Shown here: piece after piece, positions 17,936 to 26,705 of the stretch | Layout of the letters: every line of letters starts with the position of its first letter | Position numbering within the stretch: the first letter of the stretch is position 1 | Source of the DNA: Granulicella sp. | Lineage (GTDB): Bacteria > Acidobacteriota > Terriglobia > Terriglobales > Acidobacteriaceae | NCBI GenBank assembly: GCA_025408425.1 | Contig: JANXYX010000009.1 | Span: 1-64,000 of the forward strand | Direction: 5' to 3' | Length of the DNA: 64,000 nucleotides | The notes under the pieces: model-generated | What the model was told of the DNA's origin: nothing | What the model saw: the letters and a program-made list of their open reading frames with translations, nothing else | Database searches by the model: none | Made by a program: the position numbers and the translations under genes

Positions 17936-18766
17936 GTGAGAGTTGCTATTCAGGGTGAGATGGGATCGAACAGCCACATGGCTGTGAGAGAGATGCTGGG
18001 TGAAGACGTTGAGATCGTGACGTGTGCGGTGTCGTCTGATGTGCTGGCAAAGTTGGTTGAGGGAGCGGTAGACGGTGCGGTGTTGCCGATTGAAAACAGT
18101 CTGCACGGATCGGTTGCGGAGCACTACGATCTGCTGCTGGAGCAGCCGGTGAGGATGGTGGGGGAGAGCCTGCTCCGGATTCGGCACAATCTGATTGCAA
18201 TGCCCGGGGTAAGACTGGAAGAGGTGCGGCGGGTGATATCTCATCCTGTGGCTCTATCCCAATGCAGACGATTTCTGTCGCAGCATCCTGAGTGGGAGGT
18301 TATGCCTTTCTATGACACTGCCGGGAGCGTTAAGCACCTGATGTCGGAAGGCCTGCGCGATGTCGCAGGAGTGGCGCCAGTATTGGCGGCGAAGGAGTAT
18401 GGCGCGGCGGTGTTGGTTGCAGGGATAGAAGACCACGCGGAGAACTACACACGATTCCTGCTGGTGAAGCGAGAGGCTGATGCGGGTAAGGGAGATGCGA
18501 TCGAGAGAGCGGGCGCGAACAAGATGAGTGTGGCTTTCGCGATTGAGCATCGACCGGGAACTCTGGTGGCGGCGCTGGAGCGGCTGGCTGGTGCGGGTGT
18601 CGATTTGACGAAGATCGAGTCGCGGCCGGTTCCGGGAAGTCCCTGGGAGTACGTCTTTTATGTGGATGTGAAGTTTGAACAGGTGGAGATGGCGGATGCC
18701 GCGCTGATTGCTCTGCGGGGGCACTGTCGTATGGTGAAGGAGTTGGGCCGGTATCGGGCTGCCTGA
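17936..18766 (+). CDS. pheA: Prephenate dehydratase
   Basis: This enzyme converts prephenate to phenylpyruvate in phenylalanine synthesis. The catalytic domain covers about residues 1-185, with AIQGEMGSNSHMA, LPIENSLHGSVAEHYDLL, ISHPVALSQCRRFL and the TRF motif in ENYTRFLLV. A C-terminal ACT domain (about 195-270) carries the GTLV-type turn and ESRP, which bind phenylalanine for feedback inhibition. It has no chorismate mutase part, so it is the monofunctional form. The start is a GTG. It stands alone, and the 660 bases after it hold no gene. Confidence 0.94.
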   Translation: MRVAIQGEMGSNSHMAVREMLGEDVEIVTCAVSSDVLAKLVEGAVDGAVLPIENSLHGSVAEHYDLLLEQPVRMVGESLLRIRHNLIAMPGVRLEEVRRVISHPVALSQCRRFLSQHPEWEVMPFYDTAGSVKHLMSEGLRDVAGVAPVLAAKEYGAAVLVAGIEDHAENYTRFLLVKREADAGKGDAIERAGANKMSVAFAIEHRPGTLVAALERLAGAGVDLTKIESRPVPGSPWEYVFYVDVKFEQVEMADAALIALRGHCRMVKELGRYRAA

Positions 18767-19433
18767 CCCGATGGATATGGGTGCGTTGGGTGTGAATGGA
18801 AGGCCGCGGAGTGGGTCGTGCCGGGAACGGTGACTGTTGCTAGAGGTTTCTGCTGAAAGCTGCGGAAACATTGATGCTGACTTTTTGATAGGCTGTTGGC
18901 CGTCGCCGAGATGGACGCGCATGCGCGCGCGAACTGGCAGGCGACGACGTTCTGTTCATGCAGGCGAACAATGCGCCGATTTGAGCGTCAAAAGAGCCAG
19001 GATCTAATTTGCCGAGATAGGGCCCGAGGTATCCGAGATGGAGCCTCGATTTGCGAGATCGGGCTGAATATCCAGAACAAGCTGAGATTTGGGGACGCGT
19101 TTTAGTTGCTGCCGGGTTTGAAGGGGTCGATAGCCGCTTGCATGCCGCGAGAAGCTTCGTGTTCTTGTCACGGACTTCGTGCTCTCGTGCGATTCGGGGA
19201 GCAAAAGTCTGCAGGCGAGAGAGCTACTGTTCGGATTCTCTGTGGAGTTTGAGGTCGGGTGGCTCGATGGTTTTGAGGATTGGGCAGAAGGGGCTGAGAG
19301 CTGAAGAGAAAGGGTTTCGTGGCCGATGAGGCAAGGAGTTTGGCGGTAAGCTTGACGGCAAGGTTAAGGGGGTTGCGACTTTCCTCAGGGCTGCAGCATC
19401 CAATGTGGGATAATCTGATAGGGGGACACTCAA
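18767..19433. other. Long spacer upstream of lon with no recognised gene
   Basis: About 670 bases hold only short frames without protein character. A self-complementary GCGCATGCGC is near 18918, but no tRNA, terminator or repeat is convincing. The end carries the lon ribosome-binding site (AGGGGG, 8 bases before ATG), preceded by GGATAAT, which could be a -10 element without a clear -35. Confidence 0.5.
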
Positions 19434-21884
19434 ATGTCAAACGACTTCGTAAGCGTAATCAAACCGACGGCGACGAAAGGTAACGATGTGGCCGGGGAAG
19501 AGACGACCGGGTCGCGTTCGATTCCAGTGCTGCCTGTGCGGGATACGGTGTTGTTCCCCCATGCAGTATTGCCGCTGACTGTGGGCCGCGAGAGTTCGAT
19601 TCAGCTGATTCAGTCGCTGGGTGAGGAGAAGTCGATCCTGGTGGTTGCGCAGCGTGATGCGCGTCAGGATTCCCCTGTGGCGGCTGATCTGTATGCAGTT
19701 GGAACGCGGGCGACAGTGCATAAGGTCGTCAAGATGCCGAATCAGAGCCTCTTTGTGTTTACTGAGGGCAATGAGCGGGTGCATCTGGGCGAGTTTTCGC
19801 AGTTGACGCCTTTTATGACGGCGGAGTGGGAGCCGATTGCCGAGATCGAGCCTGCGGAGTCACCTGAGGCAGAGGCTCTGCAGCGGAATGTGGTGAGCCA
19901 GTTCCAGGCGATAGTGACTTCTTCGCCTACGCTTTCGGACGATCTGCAGACGATTGCGATCAATATTGAGGAGCCTGGACGGTTAGCGGACTTTATTGCT
20001 TCTTCGCTGCCGTTTTTGACGACGACCGACAAGCAGGAGTTGCTGGAGACGCCGGATGTTTCCGCGCGGCTGGAACGGATCAATAAGCACCTGGCGAAGG
20101 AGCTAGAGGTTCAGCAACTGCGGAACAAGATCCAGACGGAAGTGCAGGATTCGGTGCAGCAGTCGCAGCGAGACTACTACCTGCGCGAGCAGTTGAAGGC
20201 GATCCAGAAGGAGCTTGGCGATCTTGACGACACGCAGAAGGACATTGCGGAGTTGAAGGAGAAGATCGAGAACGCGGGCATGCCCGAGGAGGTAAAGAAG
20301 GACGCGTTGAAGGAACTGGGGCGGCTGAGCCGGATGAATCCTGCTGCTGCGGATTACTCGCTGACGCGGAACTATGTGGAGTGGCTGGCGGTGCTGCCGT
20401 GGTCGAAGACATCTTCGGGTGGGGTGGACATTCTGAAGGCGAAGGAGATTCTGGATGAGGATCACTACGGTCTGAGGAAGGTGAAGGATCGGATTCTGGA
20501 TTATCTGTCGGTGCGCCGATTGAAGCCGGACATGAAGGGGCCGATTCTGTGCTTTGTCGGACCTCCGGGCGTGGGCAAGACCTCGCTGGGACGGTCGATT
20601 GCGCGGGCGCTGGACCGGAAGTTTTCACGTATATCGCTGGGCGGCATGCATGACGAGGCCGAGATTCGCGGGCATCGGCGGACGTATATCGGTGCGCTGC
20701 CGGGGCAGATCATTCAACACCTGAAGAGGGTTGAAGTGAAGGATCCGGTGTTCATGCTGGAGGAGATTGACAAGCTGGGGCGCGACTTCCGGGGTGATCC
20801 GGCGAGTGCGCTGCTGGAGACGCTGGATCCGGAACAGAACAACACGTTTCGCGATAACTATCTGGACCAGCCGTTCGATTTGAGCAAGGTGCTGTTTATC
20901 TGCACGGCGAACCAGTTGGATACGATTCCGGGGCCGCTGCTGGACCGTATGGAGATCATCGAACTGACCGGGTATACGGAAGAGGAGAAGGTGAATATCG
21001 CCATCAAGTACCTTATCCCGCGGCAGACGAAGGAGAATGGTATCGATACGGAGCTGATCGAATTTCCGACGGAGAGTGTGCATCTGATAGCACGGCACTA
21101 CACGCGAGAGGCCGGAGTTCGGAAGCTGGAGCAGCAGATTGGTACGGTATGCCGCAAGGTAGCTCGCCGGATTGCTGAGGGCAAGACGGAGAAGCTGGTA
21201 GTCACTCCTGCGATGGTGCACGAGTTTTTGGGCGGCATCAAGGTGAGAGTGGATACGGAGATTGCGACGCGCACCAAGCGGGCCGGCGTGGCGGTAGGAC
21301 TGGCATGGACTCCGGCAGGCGGCGATGTGCTGTTTATCGAAGCGAACAAGATGAAGGGCAAGGGCGGCTTTACGATCACAGGGCAGATTGGCGATGTGAT
21401 GAAGGAGAGCATGCAGGCTGCCCTGACGTGGGTCCGGTCAAATGCTGCCAGCTTAGGGCTGGACGAGGACTTTACAAAGGATACGGACCTTCACATCCAC
21501 GTGCCGGCGGGCGCGATTCCTAAGGACGGGCCTTCGGCTGGCGTCACGATGGCGACTGCGCTGGTGAGTTTGCTGACGGATACACCAGTTCATCCGTTGA
21601 CGGCGATGACGGGCGAGATCACGCTAAGCGGCAATGTACTGCCGGTGGGCGGGATCAAGGAGAAGTTCCTGGCGGCGAAGCGGGCTGGTGTGCGGGACGT
21701 GATTCTGCCTACGGATTGCAAGCAGCAGGTGGATGAGGACCTGACGCCGGAACAGATCGAAGGAGTGCGTATCCACTATGCCGACCGGATTGAGGACGTG
21801 CTGGCCGTCGCGCTGCCGAAGTCAGCGGTAGAGGCGGTTCAGGATGAGGCTGTGCGGGAAGAAGTGATTCACGCGACGGTGTAA
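19434..21884 (+). CDS. lon: ATP-dependent Lon protease
   Basis: Lon is a cytosolic AAA+ serine protease that degrades misfolded and regulatory proteins. The N-terminal substrate domain begins at [20 protein letters not shown], followed by a coiled helical region. The Walker A is GPPGVGKTS from residue 376, with Walker B near [11 protein letters not shown]. The catalytic dyad is Ser701 in PKDGPSAG and Lys744 in [10 protein letters not shown], with the expected spacing of 43. The 816-residue length is typical. A good ribosome-binding site and a strong terminator frame it as a single-gene unit. Confidence 0.98.
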   Translation: MSNDFVSVIKPTATKGNDVAGEETTGSRSIPVLPVRDTVLFPHAVLPLTVGRESSIQLIQSLGEEKSILVVAQRDARQDSPVAADLYAVGTRATVHKVVKMPNQSLFVFTEGNERVHLGEFSQLTPFMTAEWEPIAEIEPAESPEAEALQRNVVSQFQAIVTSSPTLSDDLQTIAINIEEPGRLADFIASSLPFLTTTDKQELLETPDVSARLERINKHLAKELEVQQLRNKIQTEVQDSVQQSQRDYYLREQLKAIQKELGDLDDTQKDIAELKEKIENAGMPEEVKKDALKELGRLSRMNPAAADYSLTRNYVEWLAVLPWSKTSSGGVDILKAKEILDEDHYGLRKVKDRILDYLSVRRLKPDMKGPILCFVGPPGVGKTSLGRSIARALDRKFSRISLGGMHDEAEIRGHRRTYIGALPGQIIQHLKRVEVKDPVFMLEEIDKLGRDFRGDPASALLETLDPEQNNTFRDNYLDQPFDLSKVLFICTANQLDTIPGPLLDRMEIIELTGYTEEEKVNIAIKYLIPRQTKENGIDTELIEFPTESVHLIARHYTREAGVRKLEQQIGTVCRKVARRIAEGKTEKLVVTPAMVHEFLGGIKVRVDTEIATRTKRAGVAVGLAWTPAGGDVLFIEANKMKGKGGFTITGQIGDVMKESMQAALTWVRSNAASLGLDEDFTKDTDLHIHVPAGAIPKDGPSAGVTMATALVSLLTDTPVHPLTAMTGEITLSGNVLPVGGIKEKFLAAKRAGVRDVILPTDCKQQVDEDLTPEQIEGVRIHYADRIEDVLAVALPKSAVEAVQDEAVREEVIHATV

Positions 21885-21903
21885 GGCTCGTTCTGTAAGA
21901 GTG

Positions 21904-21937
21904 AGGGCAGTCTCCTAATAGGAGGCTGCCCTATTTT
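21904..21937 (+). terminator. Rho-independent terminator of lon
   Basis: A 12-bp stem (AGGGCAGTCTCC with GGAGGCTGCCCT, including one G-T pair) and a 5-base loop are followed by ATTTT. It begins 19 bases after the lon stop. Confidence 0.85.
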
Positions 21938-21985
21938 CTGGCGATGAGTGTCAGTGCGATGCGATGGCAAGATAGGAATTAGAGA

Positions 21986-22537
21986 ATGCTGACAATTGGT
22001 CATTCGACTTTGCCGCTGAATGTATTTGTGCAGGCGCTCAAGGACAATGATTGCCATTTGCTGGTGGACGTGCGGAGCATTCCGCGGTCTCGCCATAATC
22101 CGCAGTTTGAACAGCCGACACTTTTTGAGGCTCTGAATAGGGCTGGGATTGATGCGGTCTGGAGAAGAGGATTGGGTGGGCGGCGGTCCGTGAAGAAGGA
22201 GAGCATCAATCAAGGTTGGAGGAATGCAAGCTTTCGGGGCTATGCGGATTACATGCAGAGTGCGGTGTTTGCAGAGGAGATTGGTTGGTTGATGGAGTTG
22301 CCCGATTTTGATCAGGTGGTAGTGATGTGCGCTGAGGCTGTCCCTTGGCGGTGTCATCGATCACTGATAGGGGATGCCATCGTGGCACGTGGCGGCGTGG
22401 TGGAGGATATTTTTGTTGCAGCGGATGGTAAGAGTTTGCGCAAGCTACATCGGATGACGCTTTTTGCACGGGTTGATGGTGCACGGGTTTGGTATCCAGC
22501 GATCGAGGAAGAGACGGCGCCTGGATTGTTCGATTAA
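21986..22537 (+). CDS. DUF488-family protein
   Basis: The 183-residue protein starts MLTIGHSTLPLNVF and has VDVRSIPRSRHNPQF, then the conserved CAEAVPWRCHRSLI near residues 112-125. These are hallmarks of DUF488, a small cytosolic family of unknown biochemical role. The Cys, Arg and His in the last motif are invariant in the family and probably form an active or ligand site. It ends 27 bases before moaD, on the same strand, so it could share that transcript. Confidence 0.88.
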   Translation: MLTIGHSTLPLNVFVQALKDNDCHLLVDVRSIPRSRHNPQFEQPTLFEALNRAGIDAVWRRGLGGRRSVKKESINQGWRNASFRGYADYMQSAVFAEEIGWLMELPDFDQVVVMCAEAVPWRCHRSLIGDAIVARGGVVEDIFVAADGKSLRKLHRMTLFARVDGARVWYPAIEEETAPGLFD

Positions 22538-22564
22538 CACGGGAGCGGGCTGTATTCTAGGCAG

Positions 22565-22864
22565 ATGCGTGTGGAGATGCTGTATTTCGGGGTATTGAAG
22601 GAGTATTTTGCGGTGGACCGAGAGACCGTCGAGGTGCCGGCGGAGACTACGGTGGAGGGCATCCTGAGCTTTTCGCGGGAGCGAACGTCTAACGTTCGGC
22701 GGGAGGAACTGGACTCGGCTGGGCGGAGCAGTGTCTGGGATGTTCTGGCGGTTGCGGTGAATCGGGAGTATGCGGAGCGTAGTACGGTGCTGCAAGACGG
22801 TGATGAAGTTGCGTTGCTTCCGCCAGTGAGCGGGGGGGCGGGGACGGAAAGACGAGGGGCATGA
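22565..22864 (+). CDS. moaD: Molybdopterin synthase small subunit MoaD with C-terminal extension
   Basis: MoaD is the ubiquitin-like sulfur carrier of molybdopterin synthase and works through a C-terminal Gly-Gly thiocarboxylate. The fold is clear: MLYFGVLKEYFAV, then VLQDGDEVALLPPVSGG. Unusually, translation continues for 8 residues after the Gly-Gly (AGTERRGA) before the stop, which overlaps the moaE start by 4 bases (ATGA). Such a tail would have to be cut for activity, as known for CysO-type carriers. The middle also has an Arg/Ser-rich insert (SRERTSNVRREELDSAGRSS). Confidence 0.88.
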   Translation: MRVEMLYFGVLKEYFAVDRETVEVPAETTVEGILSFSRERTSNVRREELDSAGRSSVWDVLAVAVNREYAERSTVLQDGDEVALLPPVSGGAGTERRGA

Positions 22865-23448
22865 GGGTTGAGATCGTTAATACGGTGATTCCGTCGGATG
22901 CGATTGTGGCGGAGATGAAGGCGGGAAGCGACGGCGCGGTGTGCGTTTTTGACGGAATCGTGCGCGATAACACGCGTGGCCGGAAGACGCTGCATCTGGA
23001 CTATGAAGCGTATTTCGATATGGCTCTGGAGCAGATGCGGGGTCTGGCAGCGGAGGCGGTGACGAAGTTTGGCGTGCGAGATGTGGCGCTGGTGCATCGG
23101 CTGGGACGGCTGGTGGTTGGTGAGACAAGCGTTTTGATTGTGGTGGCTTCGGCACATCGCGGGGCGGCGTTCGATGCGTGCCGCTGGCTGATTGATACGT
23201 TGAAGAAGACTGTTCCAATCTGGAAGAAAGAGCAGTTTGTGGATGGGGCAATTTGGGCGGATGGTGAGCCGTTCCCTGAGGGTATTGGCTTGTCACGGGC
23301 TGCTGAAGTGGGTGCGCGAGTGGCGGACGGTGAGCCGTTCCCAGAGGGCATCGGTTTGTCACGGGCTACTGAAGTGGGTGCGCGAGTGGCGGACGGTGAG
23401 CCTGTTCCAGAGGGTATTGCGGCTGGTGGGTCGGAGACTCGAAGATGA
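22861..23448 (+). CDS. moaE: Molybdopterin synthase large subunit MoaE with repeat tail
   Basis: MoaE transfers sulfur from MoaD thiocarboxylate to precursor Z. Core residues 1-132 include DGIVRDNTRGRKTLHLDYEA, HRLGRLVVGETSVLIVVASA and KKTVPIWKKEQFVDG, with the Lys residues expected at the active site. The normal protein ends near residue 135-150. Here two 22-residue repeats (ADGEPFPEGIGLSRAAEVGA RV and a near copy) and half a third follow, encoded by 66-bp direct repeats. The next gene overlaps by 4 bases, so the tail is really translated up to it. Confidence 0.9.
   Translation: MRVEIVNTVIPSDAIVAEMKAGSDGAVCVFDGIVRDNTRGRKTLHLDYEAYFDMALEQMRGLAAEAVTKFGVRDVALVHRLGRLVVGETSVLIVVASAHRGAAFDACRWLIDTLKKTVPIWKKEQFVDGAIWADGEPFPEGIGLSRAAEVGARVADGEPFPEGIGLSRATEVGARVADGEPVPEGIAAGGSETRR
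23257..23421 (+). repeat. 66-bp tandem repeat inside moaE
   Basis: Two full copies (23257-23322 and 23323-23388) and one half copy differ at only a few bases, and the unit is a multiple of three. It encodes the 22-residue tail repeat of MoaE. Confidence 0.9.
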
Positions 23449-24455
23449 GGTTTTCCGGGCTGGTGCTGGGAGTTGCGCTGTTGATGAAGTCGGATTTGGT
23501 GCCGGATGCTGGCCTGCCAGTTGAGCCTGGTCTGCTGCGGCAAGCGAGTTTTTTAGGGCAGGCACCGATTGAACGCAGGGAGCCCCAACAGGGTAGTAGG
23601 GATATTCCGACGATTCGCGTGGAGACGCGTTTAGTCAACGTTGCGTTGAATGTGGTGGATGAGAAGGGTGCTCCGGTGGGTGGGCTGGAGCGGGACGATT
23701 TCGAGATCAGCGAGGATGGACTGCCCCAGAAGATTGCGATCTTCGAGCGTGAGTCGTCGACGCCCCTATCGATTGTGATGGCGATTGATGCGAGTGAGAG
23801 CGTGTTGCGGAATGAAAGGCTGGAACGAGAGGCGGCGAAGCGTTTTGTGCGGGCGCTGCTGCGTGATCAGGATGAGTTGGATCTGATGGATTTTGCAGAT
23901 ACGGTACGTGAGATCGTGCCCTTTACGAACCAGAGGAAGAAGATCGAAGCCGGACTGAGTGAGCTGCAGCATGGGGATGCCACGGCTCTGTATGACGCGA
24001 TTTATCTGGGCGCGGAGCGGCTGGCGAGTACGCGTGCAGATAATGGCCGCAGACGAGTAATGGTGCTGATTACCGATGGTGGGGACACGGTGAAGGGGGC
24101 GCACTACGCGCAGGCACTGGAGCAGGCGCAGCGGGCTGGTGCGATGGTGTATTCGATCATTATTGTTCCGGTTTATGCGGATGCAGGACGGAACACCGGT
24201 GGGGAACATGCGCTGATCCAGATGGCGAACGATACAGGTGGCAAGTACTACTACGTGGAAGATCCGAAGGATCTGGAGGCAGCGTTTGCGAAGGTGTCTG
24301 ACGATTTGAGGACGCAGTATGTGGTTGGCTACTACGCTCCGCCGCGAGGCAAGGACAACTCGTTCCGGACGATCAAGGTTGAGATGAAGGATGCGGCTCT
24401 ACGGGCAAAGTATGGGCTGCGCTATCGGACGGGCTATTACGCGGATGCTCGGTAA
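23445..24455 (+). CDS. VWFA-related domain protein, secreted
   Basis: The 336-residue protein begins with a weak export signal (SGLVLGVALLMKSDLV). Then comes a beta domain (VETRLVNVALNVVDEKGAPV) and a von Willebrand factor A domain at about residues 105-290. The metal-binding DASES motif, a later conserved Thr and ITDGGD are present, so it can bind a divalent cation and a protein partner. This layout matches the VWFA-related family expanded in Acidobacteria. It overlaps moaE by 4 bases (ATGA), but a role in molybdopterin synthesis is not supported. Confidence 0.88.
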   Translation: MRFSGLVLGVALLMKSDLVPDAGLPVEPGLLRQASFLGQAPIERREPQQGSRDIPTIRVETRLVNVALNVVDEKGAPVGGLERDDFEISEDGLPQKIAIFERESSTPLSIVMAIDASESVLRNERLEREAAKRFVRALLRDQDELDLMDFADTVREIVPFTNQRKKIEAGLSELQHGDATALYDAIYLGAERLASTRADNGRRRVMVLITDGGDTVKGAHYAQALEQAQRAGAMVYSIIIVPVYADAGRNTGGEHALIQMANDTGGKYYYVEDPKDLEAAFAKVSDDLRTQYVVGYYAPPRGKDNSFRTIKVEMKDAALRAKYGLRYRTGYYADAR

Positions 24456-24521
24456 GGCACCTGTGGCGGGGGCCGCCACGCTGTGGGCTCAAATGCACTA
24501 AGCTTGGATGACGAGGATTAA

Positions 24522-25397
24522 ATGAAGAAGTTTGAGTTTGCGCATGTGGCAGAGGGTATCGCAAGGCAGGCGGGCGCGTTGCTGCGGGGGTTTTACGAGA
24601 AGGGTGTGGCGACGGAGTACAAGGGCGACGTAGATCTGGTGACCGAGGCGGATCGCGCGAGTGAGCAGTTGATTCGGGAACGGTTGAAGGCGGCGTTTCC
24701 TGAGCATGGGATCTATGGCGAGGAGGGGACGCGTGACCGGCTGGATGGAGAATATCGCTGGTATGTGGATCCTCTCGATGGGACGACGAATTTTGCGCAT
24801 GGTTTCCCGGTGTTCTGCGTGATTCTGGGGTTGGAGCGGCGCGCGCCTGGACTGGCTGCGGATGTTGATGGAGAGATGGTTGCCGGGGTAATCTACGACC
24901 CGTTACGGGATGAGATGTTTGTGGCGGAGCGGGGACGCGGGGCGTGGCTGAATGGGAAACGGATCCATGTTTCGAAGACAGCCAAGCTGCAGGATTCGCT
25001 GACTTCGACGGGATTTCCGAGCCAGAAGCGGCACACCAGCCCTAATATCCACTTTTACCACCAGATTACGTTGCGGTCACATGGGGTTCGGCGGCCTGGA
25101 TCGGCTGGGATTGATCTGGCTTACGTTGCTTGCGGCCGATTGGATGGGTTCTGGGAGTTCAATTTGAATCCGTGGGATACGTCGGCGGGATATCTGCTGG
25201 TGGAAGAGGCTGGTGGGACGGTGACGCACTTTGACGGCGGGAAGTTTACGCTGGACAGTCGCGAGGTTTTGGCGACGAATGGTCTGATTCTTGGGGAGAT
25301 GAAGCATCTCTTCCAGGAGATGTTTGCGGGGCGTGGTTTGGATGCGATTCCGACTCCGGCGGAGTTTGCTGCACGGCGGCAGGAGACTGGGAAGTAG
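24522..25397 (+). CDS. Inositol-1-monophosphatase family phosphatase
   Basis: This Mg2+/Li+-sensitive phosphatase of the SuhB type hydrolyses inositol phosphates or related sugar phosphates. The metal-binding motifs are GEEGT at residues 66-70 and DPLDGTTNF at 83-91. WDTSAGYLLVEEAGG near residue 213 holds the last Asp. The 291-residue length is a little above E. coli SuhB (267). The substrate cannot be decided from sequence. It stands alone between the VWFA gene and ferredoxin. Confidence 0.92.
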   Translation: MKKFEFAHVAEGIARQAGALLRGFYEKGVATEYKGDVDLVTEADRASEQLIRERLKAAFPEHGIYGEEGTRDRLDGEYRWYVDPLDGTTNFAHGFPVFCVILGLERRAPGLAADVDGEMVAGVIYDPLRDEMFVAERGRGAWLNGKRIHVSKTAKLQDSLTSTGFPSQKRHTSPNIHFYHQITLRSHGVRRPGSAGIDLAYVACGRLDGFWEFNLNPWDTSAGYLLVEEAGGTVTHFDGGKFTLDSREVLATNGLILGEMKHLFQEMFAGRGLDAIPTPAEFAARRQETGK

Positions 25398-25559
25398 GTT
25401 CCCCTAGTACTGAATTTGAAATCAGTCGAAGTTATGTAGCGAATCAGTTGCGGCTATGGCATTTTGCAACGGAACTTTTGCATATACGCTATTGAAACTG
25501 CTGATAGAATTAAGACTCGCGGCAGGACATTTCTGGGATTTTAGGAGAGAGAGCTTTTT

Positions 25560-25820
25560 ATGGCATATGTGATTGCGGAACCTTGCATTGGGACGAAAGA
25601 TACGGCTTGCGTCGATGCTTGTCCGGTGGATTGCATCCACCCGAAGAAGGATGAAGCTGGGTATGAGGCGAGTGAACAGCTGTTTATCGACCCGGTCGAG
25701 TGCATTGACTGCGGCGCGTGCGTGCCGGTATGCCCGGTTTCGGCGATCTATGCCGGGGACGACTTGCCGGAGAAGTGGGCAGCTTTCCAAGAGAAGAACG
25801 CGGCGCACTTCGGCCGATAG
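25560..25820 (+). CDS. Ferredoxin, 7Fe type
   Basis: The 86-residue electron carrier has Cys at 9, 17, 21 and 25 and at 48, 51, 54 and 58. The first group, with a seven-residue gap between Cys9 and Cys17, is typical of the [3Fe-4S] plus [4Fe-4S] FdxA class. Motifs are CVDACPVDCIHP and CIDCGACVPVCPV. The C-terminus (EKWAAFQEKNAAHFGR) is a short helix as in the family. Good start ATG with GAGAGAG upstream. A terminator follows. The electron partner is not evident nearby. Confidence 0.93.
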   Translation: MAYVIAEPCIGTKDTACVDACPVDCIHPKKDEAGYEASEQLFIDPVECIDCGACVPVCPVSAIYAGDDLPEKWAAFQEKNAAHFGR

Positions 25821-25843
25821 TCTCTGCTGGAACTGAGTTTTAG

Positions 25844-25878
25844 AAACGCGTGGCCCTAGTGGCTGCGCGTTTTGTTTT
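25844..25878 (+). terminator. Rho-independent terminator of the ferredoxin gene
   Basis: AAACGCG at 25844-25850 pairs with CGCGTTT at 25866-25872, with further inner pairing, and GTTTT follows. It starts 23 bases after the stop. Confidence 0.75.
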
Positions 25879-25896
25879 GTCGGGAACGGTGCGCAG

Positions 25897-26631
25897 ATGA
25901 TTCAGCATGTAGGTGAGGCGATCGTGTTGCGGACTTGGCCGTTCCAGGAAGCGGACCTGCTGGTGAGCCTTTTTACGCGGGAGCAGGGTCGGGTGAAGGG
26001 GGTGGCTCGGCATGCGATGCGGAGTCGTCGTCGGTTTGGCGGGGCTTTGGAGCCGATGACGTATGTGCGGGCGACGTATGCGGAGAAGCCGCGTCAGGAA
26101 CTGGTGAGACTGGACGCATTTGAGATATTGAGTTCACCGCTGTCACGGCCAATTGACTATGCGCGGACGGCTGGGCTGGAGTTGGTGGCGGAGGTGCTGG
26201 AGGAGCTGCCGGAGGGGGCGGTGGAGGATGCGGTGTTTCGGCTGGCTCTGGCGGTGCTGGAGGAGATGCAGGTGGGCCGGGTGTGGATGCCGGTGACGTA
26301 TTTCTGCCTATGGATGAATCGGCTGATGGGGTGGATGCCGGAGCTGGGGCATTGCGTGGTGTGTGGGCTGGATTTGCGGGGTGGGCCGGTTTGGTATTCG
26401 GCGACGAGCGATGGGGTTACATGCGCGGATGACCGGCGGGGTGGGAGTGTAGGGTTGTCGGCGGCGTCGGTGAGTGAGGCACAGCGGATATTCAAGGGGA
26501 CCGTGAAGGGGTTGGCAGCGGAGGCATGGCCAAAGGAGCGTGGGGTGGATTTGAGGCGGTTTGCGGTGGAGACGCTGGAGCGGCATCTGGAGCGGAGATT
26601 GATGAGTGCGCGGGCGCTGGGGCGGGTTTAG
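25897..26631 (+). CDS. recO: DNA repair protein RecO
   Basis: RecO binds single-stranded DNA and, with RecR, loads RecA in recombinational repair. An N-terminal OB fold (EAIVLRTWPFQEADLLVSLF and REQGRVKGVARHAMRSRRRF) precedes a helical domain. A Cys pair in CVVCGL near residue 150 with a later Cys (TCADD) is a partial zinc site. The 244-residue length is normal. It follows the ferredoxin terminator, so it has its own promoter, which I could not place. Confidence 0.92.
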   Translation: MIQHVGEAIVLRTWPFQEADLLVSLFTREQGRVKGVARHAMRSRRRFGGALEPMTYVRATYAEKPRQELVRLDAFEILSSPLSRPIDYARTAGLELVAEVLEELPEGAVEDAVFRLALAVLEEMQVGRVWMPVTYFCLWMNRLMGWMPELGHCVVCGLDLRGGPVWYSATSDGVTCADDRRGGSVGLSAASVSEAQRIFKGTVKGLAAEAWPKERGVDLRRFAVETLERHLERRLMSARALGRV

Positions 26632-26705
26632 GGAGTATGCCAGTGCATAGGCCGGTGCGGTATTCGAGTGATATTGGGTTACAACGTTTGATCATCGGAG
26701 TCTGA

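Noticed and set aside
22834-22850. Seven-G run as a frameshift in moaD
   Set aside because: Removing or adding a base does not place a stop right after the Gly-Gly, and the present frame gives a clean 4-base overlap with moaE.
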